Of a stretch of DNA of 33,270 nt, positions 17,302 through 24,964 are shown piece by piece. A program made the position numbers and the translations under genes. Position 1 is the first letter of the stretch. Every line of letters starts with the position of its first letter. The notes beneath the pieces were generated by a model. It had not been told where the DNA came from. It did no database searches and worked only from the letters and a program-made list of their open reading frames with translations. The stretch is from Lachnoclostridium sp. UBA1308 (GTDB taxonomy: Bacteria > Bacillota > Clostridia > Lachnospirales > Lachnospiraceae), in the NCBI GenBank assembly GCA_002307215.1, contig DBTU01000006.1:1-33270 (forward strand), read 5' to 3'.

Positions 17302-19389
17302 ATGATTATTTATTATGACAGTGCAATTGAGACTGTAAATTTCGGAGCTGAAAAGCTAAAAGAAGCACTTGCAAAAAGATCTGTTTTCTATTTGGAAAAG
17401 TCGTTGAAAAGTTTTATCGGTAAGGCTACTGTCGATTCTATCATAGCTAGTACTCACAACACAGCCAAACCGAGCACTCTTGAAATCGGAGGCTTTGAAA
17501 TTAAGAAGGAAGGCAAGGTTATTTATATAATCGGTGGCGATCACACGGGGTTGATGTACGGCTTACTTGACGTTGCTGAAACCATCACGCTTTTTGGATT
17601 GGAGTCTATCGGAGATAAGACGGAGAACCCCTTTATGAAAATGAGGGGAATTAAATTCAATCTTCCCTTTGAGCCTTATACAAACGCGGATCCATTTGAA
17701 AAGAACCTAGAAACCTGCAAGGATATGGAATTTTGGAAGAAATTTATCGATTTTCTCGCGTTGAACCGTTATAACTGTCTGAGCCTTTGGTCGGAGCATC
17801 CATTTCATATGATGTTTCGTCTTGAGAAATATCCTGATACCTGCCCTTATTCAGAGGAGGAATTACATTTTTACAAGCAGCTTTATAAATTCATCTTCGG
17901 ATATGCGAAAGCAAGAGGCATTGATGTTTATATCATTACCTGGAACATTCGTCTTGCTCCGTTTATGGCGAAAGGTTTGGGACTACCTGCTGAGTTTGGG
18001 AACGGCTACAAGACAGGTTATAATTATGTGCAAGGTGACTTTATTCATTCGGAAAGGCTGACAGATCACTATTATGATGCTACAAGGCAACAGCTTACAA
18101 TTGTAAAGGATTATTTTAAGGAATGCATCAAGACCCTAATCATGACATATCCGGACCTTAAGGGAATCGGTACGAACGCTGCTGAGGAAATGGCCGGAAA
18201 CGCTGAGGAAAGGCATCAATGGGTAACTGATGTATATATTGAAGCCCTTAACGAAATAGGAAGTAAGGTGCCGTTCATTATTAGGACGAATTGCGGAAAC
18301 GGAAAGGTGGCAAAAGATATCGTTCTGGACCGCTACCACGGTAACGAGAAGTATATCAGCTGGAAATATTCAAATGCTCATATGTATTCCCATCCATTGC
18401 CTCAATTTGAGAAACTGTGGGATGCCTGGGACGGCGTTGATACCGAGGATATCAAGGTTATTTATACCGTACGTAATGATGATTTTCATACGTTAAGGTG
18501 GGGCGATCCCGAGTACATTAAGGAATATGTAAAGGGAATGCATAAACCCTATGTTAACGGTTTTTACTGGGGAGCGGACGGCTATCTTTGGGGAGAAGAC
18601 TTCCAGCATGTACCGCATGGCCATATGACCTGGAAATATGATTTTGAAAAGCATTGGTACCAATTTGCACTCCTTGGTAGAATCGGGTATAACGCAGAGC
18701 TGAAGGATAAAATTTGGGTGGCAATGTTTCAAAAGCGTTATAACGAACCCTGGGGTGAACCTATTTATACAATTTTGAAGACCGTTTCGAAAATCATTCC
18801 TGCTGTAAATAGGCTTTTTTGGATAGATTATGATTTTCAATGGCATCCAGAGAGTCTTTTATCTTATAAAGGGTTTAAAAACATTATTGACTTTGTGAAT
18901 GGAACACCGATGCCGGGAATAGGGACAATAGGAATAAAAGAGTATGCAGCTCGAAAACTGGCAGGAGAAGCCATAAATGGTGAAACACCGGAAGATATTA
19001 TTAAAATTTTAAGTGGTTCGGTATCGGAATCGGAACGAATGCTGGAAGGCCTTGAGAAAGATATTCCGACAGAATATCAGGATGGGGATATCCTGTGTAC
19101 TTTACTGGATATGAAAGCCTGGTGTATGCTTGGCGAGTATTATTACAATAAGTTCAGCGCTGCGCTTGAGCTTGCTTATTATGAGTTGACTGGAGATTCT
19201 GATTATAAGAATAAAGCAGTTTCATATCTTAAGCAAGGGCTTGTCTGTTGGAAGAAGCTTTCTGAAATTGGAGCTTCTCATTATATGCCTTATAAAATGG
19301 TAAGGACAGGACAAATTTTTGGATGGTCGTATTATACGCAGGAAGTAGAAAGAGACATTCATTTGGCTGAAGAGTATAGCTTGCAATAA
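17302..19389 (+). CDS. Putative glycoside hydrolase with GH20/GH67-like architecture
   Basis: Protein of 695 residues without signal peptide. The N-terminal 110 residues resemble the zincin-like domain found before GH20 and GH67 barrels (IYIIGGDHTGLMYGLLDVAE). A probable TIM barrel follows (about 125-470), with FIDFLALNRYNCLSLWSEHP, YAKARGIDVYIITWNIR and GIGTNAAEEMAG. Glu295/Glu296 sit where GH20 has its Asp-Glu pair, so one is a candidate acid/base. The C-terminal 200 residues look helical, as in GH67 alpha-glucuronidases. The exact family is not recognised: alpha-glucuronidase, hexosaminidase-like or a new family are all possible. A strong AGGAGGGG precedes ATG 17302. The position between a fucosidase and an acid-sugar dehydratase suggests processing of the same oligosaccharide. 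Confidence 0.7.
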   Translation: MIIYYDSAIETVNFGAEKLKEALAKRSVFYLEKSLKSFIGKATVDSIIASTHNTAKPSTLEIGGFEIKKEGKVIYIIGGDHTGLMYGLLDVAETITLFGLESIGDKTENPFMKMRGIKFNLPFEPYTNADPFEKNLETCKDMEFWKKFIDFLALNRYNCLSLWSEHPFHMMFRLEKYPDTCPYSEEELHFYKQLYKFIFGYAKARGIDVYIITWNIRLAPFMAKGLGLPAEFGNGYKTGYNYVQGDFIHSERLTDHYYDATRQQLTIVKDYFKECIKTLIMTYPDLKGIGTNAAEEMAGNAEERHQWVTDVYIEALNEIGSKVPFIIRTNCGNGKVAKDIVLDRYHGNEKYISWKYSNAHMYSHPLPQFEKLWDAWDGVDTEDIKVIYTVRNDDFHTLRWGDPEYIKEYVKGMHKPYVNGFYWGADGYLWGEDFQHVPHGHMTWKYDFEKHWYQFALLGRIGYNAELKDKIWVAMFQKRYNEPWGEPIYTILKTVSKIIPAVNRLFWIDYDFQWHPESLLSYKGFKNIIDFVNGTPMPGIGTIGIKEYAARKLAGEAINGETPEDIIKILSGSVSESERMLEGLEKDIPTEYQDGDILCTLLDMKAWCMLGEYYYNKFSAALELAYYELTGDSDYKNKAVSYLKQGLVCWKKLSEIGASHYMPYKMVRTGQIFGWSYYTQEVERDIHLAEEYSLQ

Positions 19390-19481
19390 TTGTGCGATTC
19401 ACATTGAGTTAAAGCACATTCAAGTATCGGCTTCGGCACGATTTGCGAATTAGGTATCACAAAACATAGGAGGTATGTACA

Positions 19482-20627
19482 ATGAAGATAGTAGATGTGA
19501 AAAGTTATCTGATATCACCGACAGGGGTATTTGTTAAAATTGAAACCGATGAAGGAATTACAGGGTATGGAGAAGCGACTATTTTGTATTTTCCACAGTC
19601 GGTAGCTGCTATGATTCAGGATATGAAGGGATATTTGATTGGGGAAGATCCACAACGGATCGAATATATATGGCAATCACTTTTTAGAGATATGTTCATG
19701 CGCGGCGGGCCGGTGCATAGTGCTGCTATGAGCGGCATTGACATGGCACTATGGGATATTAAGGGCAAATACCTGAATGTACCTGTTTATCAGCTCCTGG
19801 GAGGATTAGTCAGGGACAGAGTTCGGTTATATGGGCATGTAGCAGGCCGTTCAGCGGAAGAGATTGCGAAGAAGGCAAAAAAACTGGCAGATACCGGAGT
19901 CAATATGATCCGCTTCAGAGGTTTCCATGATTATGATGCGCAAAGTCTGCATGACCATGCATTGGGTGTGAAGCAGCAGTTGGAATACCTGGAGGCAATC
20001 AGAGCCGCAGTCGGTGATGAAGTGGATATTATTGTGGAGTGTCACGGAAGGTATGACCCTGAATGGGCAATCAAGCTGGCAAAGGGTGCGGAAAAGTTTA
20101 ATCCGTTTTTTATTGAGGATCCCATTCGCCATGAGAATCCACAGGCGATGGCACTGGTGCGGAGCCATACGACTCTGCCGTTAGCAATTGGAGAAAGAGC
20201 TCATAATAAATGGGATTTCAGAGAATTGATCGTTAATAATTATGTAGATTATATAAGACCGGATATCTGTCATTGTGGTGGAATTACCGAGATGAAAAAG
20301 ATCGCTGCATTAGCTGAAACTTTTTACATCAACCTTGTTCCACATAATACACAGGGTCCGTTGGCTTATGCGGCTACGATGCATGCTGCCTTTGCTATTA
20401 GTAATGTAGCGGTGGTAGAGGCTGCTTTTGTGAATCCGGAGAACAGAATGACGGATAGGTTTGTTAAGTCATTTCCTGAGTTCGAAAATGGATATGCATT
20501 ACCGCCCAAGGGGCCGGGACTGGGTATTGAGGTGAACGAAGAGGAAATTATTGCTGCTACAGAAAATTTCAAACCGCCCATAAACATGAGGCTTAGAGGA
20601 CTTGACGGTTCTGTAATGGACTGGTAG
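19482..20627 (+). CDS. Enolase-superfamily acid-sugar dehydratase (galactonate/mannonate dehydratase-like)
   Basis: Mandelate racemase/muconate lactonizing subgroup protein of 381 residues. The N-terminal capping domain (about 1-110) is followed by a TIM barrel. Candidate Mg2+ ligands are Glu186 (IIVECHGRY), Glu212 (FFIEDPI) and Glu238 (AIGERAH). Catalytic His188 and His288 (LVPHNTQGPL) match the two His of D-galactonate dehydratase, and DICHCGGITE supplies the conserved Asp. The first ligand is Glu where characterised galactonate dehydratases have Asp. The reaction is presumably beta-elimination of water from a hexonate or 6-deoxyhexonate, giving a 2-keto-3-deoxy acid. With a fucosidase nearby, L-fuconate is a possible substrate, but L-fuconate dehydratases form a different subgroup. 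AGGAGGT precedes the ATG. No sugar dehydrogenase or aldolase lies beside it. Confidence 0.85.
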   Translation: MKIVDVKSYLISPTGVFVKIETDEGITGYGEATILYFPQSVAAMIQDMKGYLIGEDPQRIEYIWQSLFRDMFMRGGPVHSAAMSGIDMALWDIKGKYLNVPVYQLLGGLVRDRVRLYGHVAGRSAEEIAKKAKKLADTGVNMIRFRGFHDYDAQSLHDHALGVKQQLEYLEAIRAAVGDEVDIIVECHGRYDPEWAIKLAKGAEKFNPFFIEDPIRHENPQAMALVRSHTTLPLAIGERAHNKWDFRELIVNNYVDYIRPDICHCGGITEMKKIAALAETFYINLVPHNTQGPLAYAATMHAAFAISNVAVVEAAFVNPENRMTDRFVKSFPEFENGYALPPKGPGLGIEVNEEEIIAATENFKPPINMRLRGLDGSVMDW

Positions 20628-20696
20628 TTTACGAAATAATAAAGGTGCGAATAACCGGGCAAAAAAATGGGGAATTTAATGATAATTAAAAAGTAT

Positions 20697-20725
20697 TTGA
20701 CATGCAACCAAAAGGTTGCTAATAT
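20697..20725 (+). promoter_or_regulatory. Consensus promoter with internal operator for ArsR gene
   Basis: TTGACA (20697-20702) and TAATAT (20720-20725) are 17 bp apart, and the spacer is filled by GCAACC/GGTTGC arms (20704-20719). The predicted transcription start coincides with the ATG at 20732, and there is no usable ribosome binding site, pointing to a leaderless mRNA. The palindrome is a likely autorepression site. Confidence 0.75.
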
Positions 20726-20731
20726 ATAGGC

Positions 20732-21049
20732 ATGGATAAAATATTTCATGCATTAGGAGAAAAATCACGTAGATATCTAATGGATCTATTATACGAAAGA
20801 AATGGCCAATCTCTTACAGAACTCAGTTCTAATTTAAAGATGTCTAGGCAGGCTGTAACAAAGCATTTAAAAATTTTAGAAGAAGCTAATTTGGTAATAC
20901 CGGTATGGAAGGGGAAAGAGAAGTTACATTATCTTAATCCTGTGCCATTAAGGCTTATTTATTCACGTTGGATGAGTAAATTTGATGAAAAACAAATACA
21001 GGGTCTGTATGAATGGAAAGACAGCTTAGAAAACACTACTCAGACGTAG
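20732..21049 (+). CDS. ArsR-family winged-helix repressor
   Basis: Regulator of 105 residues with the ArsR winged helix: HALGEKSRRYLMDLL, then LTELSSNLKMSRQAVTKHLK (recognition helix), then LEEANLVIPVWKGKEKLHYL (wing). Metal-binding Cys motifs are absent. The protein belongs to the branch that is usually paired with an SRPBCC/AHSA1 protein, and the remains of exactly such a gene overlap its 3' end. It is expressed from its own promoter, with the start codon about 6 nt after the -10 box. It interrupts an otherwise sugar-related run of genes, so it may have been inserted as a module. With its partner broken, the remaining role is probably autoregulation only. Confidence 0.88.
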   Translation: MDKIFHALGEKSRRYLMDLLYERNGQSLTELSSNLKMSRQAVTKHLKILEEANLVIPVWKGKEKLHYLNPVPLRLIYSRWMSKFDEKQIQGLYEWKDSLENTTQT

Positions 21050-21356
21050 GATCACCGGTAACAGTTATTACACCGGAAGGTAAAGAAGAAGTAAATGGAG
21101 AAATTATTGAATTTCAACTAAATAAGCGTCTTTCTTATACCTGGAAAACGCCCGAAGAAGATGCTTCAAAGACGACAACAGTTGTGTTTGAATTACAAGA
21201 AATGGGACCGATGACGAAATTGACAATCCCGCATGATATGGATGTTGAAATGCAAAATTCCAACAGGCGGCAGCGGGTTGGACGTTCATTCTATGCGGAC
21301 TGAAGACATTCTTAGAGACCGGGGCTCCTATGCCCTCTCTTCCTTGGAAAGGTTAA
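21040..21356 (+). pseudogene. SRPBCC/AHSA1-domain protein remnant
   Basis: Recognisable AHSA1-like sequence (DVGSPVTVITPEGKEEVNGE, RLSYTWKTPEED, TTTVVFELQEMGPMTKLTI) lacks the first 50 to 60 residues, which would contain the start and first helix. The open frame runs to TGA at 21301-21303 as RRQRVGRSFYAD. In another frame the usual family ending is intact (GWTFILCGLKTFLETGAP, then SLPWKG) to TAA 21354-21356. So there is both a 5' deletion at the ArsR junction and a frameshift around 21255-21275. Normal relatives are about 140-160 residues. A short translated product from ATG 21013 is possible but would not fold as this domain. Confidence 0.8.
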
Positions 21357-21380
21357 AAAGAAACTATCGGAGGATGAAAA

Positions 21381-22937
21381 ATGTACAAATGCATCTATGA
21401 AAGACAAGTAGAAAAATGGGGAATATTTGAGGTAAGTGTACCCGGTAAAACTGAGGGTAATCCGTTTACTGATTACGATATAATAGCAATATTTTCGGGA
21501 ACGAACGAGACCAAGAAGGTAAACGGTTTTTATGACGGTAATGGTGAATATGTTGTAAGGTTTATGCCGGATTTTGAAGGTGATTATACATTTAATATTA
21601 GCGGAAGTTTTTCAAAACAGTCCTATCAGGGAGAGTTTAAATCAATTAAGCCAACGACAGATAATCATGGTTATGTTCAGGTGTCTGACACCTATCATTT
21701 CAGGTATGCGGATGGAGCTCCCTATTACTCCGTAGGGACTACCTGCTATGCCTGGGTTCATCAATCGGAGGAGAGACAGGAGCAGACCTTAAAGACTCTT
21801 GCAGATCATGCTTTTAATAAGATCAGATTCTGTATATTCCCCAAGCATTATGACTATAACTACGCTGATCCGATCACCTTTCCTTATGAGGGGACACCCT
21901 GTGATAATGCTGGACTAAATAGAAATACAATGAATGCTTACATGGAGGATAAGAGTTCGAATCATTGGGACTTTACAAAGCTTAATCCAGAGCATTTTCA
22001 TAGATTTGACACCCGTATCCGTCAATTGATGGAGATGGGAATTGAAGCTGATATTATCCTGTTTCATCCCTATGACCGCTGGGGCTTTGATGGAATGGGA
22101 GCAGAAAATGATGACCGGTATGTTAAATATATGGTAGCCAGATATTCCGCTTACCGTAATGTATGGTGGTCACTTGCAAATGAATATGATTATGTGAAAA
22201 CTAAGACGATCGAAGATTGGGAGCGAATCGCTGCCGTAATATGTGAAAACGATAGCTATGCTAGACTTCGTTCTATTCATAACGGCCCGCATTACTACGA
22301 TTTCTCAAAGACCTGGGTTACGCACTGTAGCTGTCAGGGAACGGACAGATATAAAGCAGTAGAGTATACGGATGAGTTAATGCTGAAATATCAAAAGCCT
22401 GTCGTATGGGATGAAATTCTTTATGAAGGAAATCTTAATTTGGGTTGGGGAAATATTTCTGGGGAAGAGCTGACTCGACGTTTCTGGGAAGCTTCCATGA
22501 GAGGCGGATATGCGGGACATGGTGAGACACTTCTACAATCGGTGGACGATACCGTGGATCAGGCTATTCTCTGGTGGTCACATGGTGGTACATTGCAGGG
22601 TGATAGTCCCGAGCGAATAGCCTTCCTCCATAAGATTCTATCAGAAATTCCAGGTGGCTACGGTCTGAAGGTAATTCCTTCTTACTGGGATGCTGTTACA
22701 GCTACAATAGACCGTGAAGAGGATAAAGATAAGCAGGTAAAGGATTATTATCTGTTCTATTTCACCTTCTTGCGTCCTTTGTACAGGGATCTCTATTTTG
22801 ATGACGACACCAAATTCAAGGTTGATTTAATCGATACCTGGAATATGACAATCGTTCCTCAGGGAATGTACCAGGGACATTTTCGAATTATCACAGGCGG
22901 CAATTCTTATATGGCTATTCGTGTTCAGAAGGTATAA
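21381..22937 (+). CDS. DUF5060/DUF4038/DUF5605-type glycoside hydrolase
   Basis: Protein of 518 residues with three parts: an N-terminal beta-sandwich (about 1-95, DUF5060-like, VEKWGIFEVSVPG and VVRFMPDFEGDYTFNISG); a TIM barrel (about 100-430, apiosidase-like DUF4038 type); and a C-terminal beta domain (about 435-518, DUF5605-like). Likely catalytic acids are Glu268 in SLANEYDY (acid/base) and Glu344 in PVVWDEILYEGN (nucleophile). No signal peptide is present. Relatives include GH140 apiosidases, but most DUF5605 proteins have no known substrate. GGAGGAT precedes the ATG. It follows the decayed SRPBCC gene and probably belongs functionally to the fucosidase cluster upstream, from which the ArsR module separates it. 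Confidence 0.82.
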   Translation: MYKCIYERQVEKWGIFEVSVPGKTEGNPFTDYDIIAIFSGTNETKKVNGFYDGNGEYVVRFMPDFEGDYTFNISGSFSKQSYQGEFKSIKPTTDNHGYVQVSDTYHFRYADGAPYYSVGTTCYAWVHQSEERQEQTLKTLADHAFNKIRFCIFPKHYDYNYADPITFPYEGTPCDNAGLNRNTMNAYMEDKSSNHWDFTKLNPEHFHRFDTRIRQLMEMGIEADIILFHPYDRWGFDGMGAENDDRYVKYMVARYSAYRNVWWSLANEYDYVKTKTIEDWERIAAVICENDSYARLRSIHNGPHYYDFSKTWVTHCSCQGTDRYKAVEYTDELMLKYQKPVVWDEILYEGNLNLGWGNISGEELTRRFWEASMRGGYAGHGETLLQSVDDTVDQAILWWSHGGTLQGDSPERIAFLHKILSEIPGGYGLKVIPSYWDAVTATIDREEDKDKQVKDYYLFYFTFLRPLYRDLYFDDDTKFKVDLIDTWNMTIVPQGMYQGHFRIITGGNSYMAIRVQKV

Positions 22938-23016
22938 TACAAGAATATCGAAGCTTTCATTCTCGAAGTTGATTGCAGGAAACACCGGACTGCAGCACTG
23001 AAACATAGGAGCTAGT

Positions 23017-23892
23017 ATGCATGAAGTTAAGGTAAAAGGTATTCTGTCTTCACAAAACGGGATGAACATATATCGTGGTTGTACACATGGGTGTATTTAT
23101 TGTGATTCCAGAAGCAGATGTTATCAGATAAATCATGATTTTGAAGATATTGAAGTTAAGATGAATGCACACGAATTATTGGAGGATGCATTACGTAGAA
23201 AACGAAGAAAATGTATGATAGGCACCGGAGCTATGTGCGATCCATATATTCATTTGGAAGAAAAACTGGGGAACACCAGAAAATGTATCGAGCTAATCAG
23301 GGATTATGGATTCGGACTTAGCATACACACGAAATCAGCAAGAATTTTAAATCATCTGGATATATTGAAAAAAATAAATGAAAAGACAAAATGTGTAGTT
23401 CAGATGACACTTACCACATATGATGAGGATTTGTGTAAAATTATTGAGCCAAATGTAAGCACTACAAAAGAACGGTTTGAAGTGTTAAAGATTATGCGTG
23501 ATAATGGGATTCCGACGGTAGTATGGCTAAGTCCAATTTTACCGTTTATCAATGATACGCAAGAAAATATCAGTGGCATTCTTGGTTATTGTGTAGAGGC
23601 AAAAGTACATGGCATTATTTGCTTTTCAATGGGACTAACGCTTAGAGAAGGAAATAGGGAGTACTTTTATAAAAAGCTGGACGAACATTTTCCGGGGATG
23701 AAAGCGAAATACATAGCAAAATACGGCAACTCCTACGAAGTAATCAGTAATGACAACGAAAAACTAATGAATCTGGCGAAGAAAGTATGTGAATCAAATA
23801 ATATTTTATTCGGTGTAGAAAAATGTTTTGATTACCTTCACAAATTCGAGGAGAAAAATGAATATGAACAGCTGATATTTCCCGGATTATGA
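23017..23892 (+). CDS. SPL-like radical SAM protein
   Basis: Radical SAM protein of 291 residues. The cluster-binding motif is Cys22-x3-Cys26-x2-Cys29 in YRGCTHGCIYCDSRSRCYQ, the pattern of the spore-photoproduct-lyase-like and Rv2578c-like group. GTGAMCDPYIHLEEKLGNTR follows, as is usual there. The chemistry is generation of the 5'-deoxyadenosyl radical. The substrate is unknown; true spore photoproduct lyases are longer and have an extra conserved Cys region, so DNA repair is only one possibility. TAGGAG lies 5 nt before ATG 23017. The stop overlaps the start of a truncated PhnB-type gene (ATGA), suggesting co-translation of whatever originally followed. Confidence 0.85.
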   Translation: MHEVKVKGILSSQNGMNIYRGCTHGCIYCDSRSRCYQINHDFEDIEVKMNAHELLEDALRRKRRKCMIGTGAMCDPYIHLEEKLGNTRKCIELIRDYGFGLSIHTKSARILNHLDILKKINEKTKCVVQMTLTTYDEDLCKIIEPNVSTTKERFEVLKIMRDNGIPTVVWLSPILPFINDTQENISGILGYCVEAKVHGIICFSMGLTLREGNREYFYKKLDEHFPGMKAKYIAKYGNSYEVISNDNEKLMNLAKKVCESNNILFGVEKCFDYLHKFEEKNEYEQLIFPGL

Positions 23893-24161
23893 AGCCACCA
23901 AAAGGACGTGTTATGCATTCAAGTCTGACCTTCTGTGGTTCATCGATCAATTTAAGTGACACCGAGGATGAAGTCATTAACAGTAACAGGTACTGTTTAA
24001 ATGTGTTCTTTCAAACATCAGATGAGGTAGGTCGAGTATTTGAAAAGCTCAAAGAGGGTGGAAAGATCATTGTAGAACTTGGACCTCAATTTTTCAGCCC
24101 CATGTACGGTTCGATAGAAGATAAGTATGGGGTAACCTGGCAATTGATTTTACCTATGTAG
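23889..24161 (+). pseudogene. PhnB/VOC-family protein, N-terminally truncated
   Basis: The 90-residue frame matches the C-terminal part of PhnB-like vicinal-oxygen-chelate proteins: MHSSLTFCGSSINLSD, LNVFFQTSDEVGRVFEKLKE, GGKIIVELGPQFFSPMYGS and DKYGVTWQLIL. Whole family members are about 135-150 residues, so the first beta-alpha-beta unit is missing. The frame opens at ATG 23889 inside the radical SAM stop, or at ATG 23919 (MHSSL). The first ten residues do not resemble the family. Probably a gene whose 5' half was lost in a deletion that joined it to the radical SAM gene. A functional half-fold protein that dimerises is less likely but possible. It overlaps the convergent TetR gene by 8 bp. 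Confidence 0.65.
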
Positions 24162-24816
24162 GTAGGTGACCTTTGGTCCATTTTGATAAGTCAACAGACT
24201 CCTCAAGCAGCGAGTACAGCATATGAGAGCAACGATCCATATATAAATCTATGTTTTCTGTCGTTTGATCATAAAGAATCGTATGGCATAAATCATCAAT
24301 TAAAAATGTCGAGTAATGTAAGAATAGTTGCGAATCTTTTTCACTTTTAAACGGTATTGAGATGATACCGAATACGTCTTTCGTGATTTGCAATCTAGCT
24401 ACATCAAGTATCGAACATTCACTTTTGATTTCTTCATCCAATCGCTTTAGGGCTTCCATTTCATCATGAAACATTTTTGAAAAATTATGATATTCAAGCA
24501 TCAACTTCAAAAATAAATTAAATAATTCCTTTGCTTCATCAGCATTGTTCAGAGAAATCTTATTTTTTGTCCAGAAATCTCTTGTAGGGTTTGCAAACTT
24601 TTCATGAATCCTTTTGAGAACCTGAATATATATGTCTTTCTTGTCCTCAAAATAGGCATAGACAGATCCGGTAGCAACCTGAGCCTTATTGGCTATGTCT
24701 GCAGTCGTTGTATTATAATATCCTTTTTCATTGAAGAGAATAAAAGCTGCGTCTATAATTTTATCGGCTTTTTCCACAGCGCGCCGTTGCATTGGTATGC
24801 GGGCCTTTCGCTCCAT
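24154..24816 (-). CDS. TetR/AcrR-family repressor
   Basis: Regulator of 220 residues. The N-terminal helix-turn-helix is typical (KIIDAAFILFNEKGYYNTTT, then ADIANKAQVATGSVYAYFED, then KKDIYIQVL). The rest is the helical ligand-binding and dimerisation domain, with no residues that identify the ligand. ATG 24816 is used because GGTAGG lies 8 nt upstream; the frame also opens at GTG 24825. It is divergent from a DHA2 multidrug exporter, with two matching inverted repeats between them. This strongly suggests repression of both genes, relieved by an exporter substrate. Confidence 0.9.
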   Translation of the reverse strand: MERKARIPMQRRAVEKADKIIDAAFILFNEKGYYNTTTADIANKAQVATGSVYAYFEDKKDIYIQVLKRIHEKFANPTRDFWTKNKISLNNADEAKELFNLFLKLMLEYHNFSKMFHDEMEALKRLDEEIKSECSILDVARLQITKDVFGIISIPFKSEKDSQLFLHYSTFLIDDLCHTILYDQTTENIDLYMDRCSHMLYSLLEESVDLSKWTKGHLPT

Positions 24817-24839
24817 AAATATCACCTACCTTAAATTAT

Positions 24840-24867
24840 ATTATAACAAAATAAAACAAAAAGTCAA
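24840..24867 (-). promoter_or_regulatory. Promoter of TetR gene
   Basis: On the minus strand TTGACT (24862-24867) and TATAAT (24840-24845) are 16 bp apart. The -35 lies in one arm of a long inverted repeat whose other arm holds the -35 of the exporter promoter. Confidence 0.75.
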
Positions 24868-24868
24868 G

Positions 24869-24890
24869 AATGTGAAATTGGTTTCATGTT
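24869..24890. promoter_or_regulatory. TetR operator site 1, between divergent promoters
   Basis: TGAAA-TTGG-TTTCA core (24873-24886) lies inside a 42-bp inverted repeat (24859-24900) with outer arms AAAAGTCAAGAA and TTCTTGACTTTT. It sits exactly between the two -35 boxes, so one bound dimer could block both promoters. Confidence 0.7.
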
Positions 24891-24891
24891 C

Positions 24892-24920
24892 TTGACTTTT
24901 GTTGTGAGCAGTAATATAAT
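24892..24920 (+). promoter_or_regulatory. Promoter of DHA2 exporter gene
   Basis: TTGACT (24892-24897) and TATAAT (24915-24920) with an ideal 17-bp spacer. It is flanked by operator site 1 upstream and site 2 downstream. Confidence 0.8.
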
Positions 24921-24923
24921 GCG

Positions 24924-24945
24924 AATATGAAATTGGGTTCATATT
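24924..24945. promoter_or_regulatory. TetR operator site 2, in exporter leader
   Basis: Perfect arms AATATGAA and TTCATATT around ATTGGG, sharing the TGAAATTGG-like core with site 1. It covers the expected transcription start of the exporter, so binding should block transcription initiation. Confidence 0.7.
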
Positions 24946-24964
24946 ATAAGCGGAGGTAATTATT

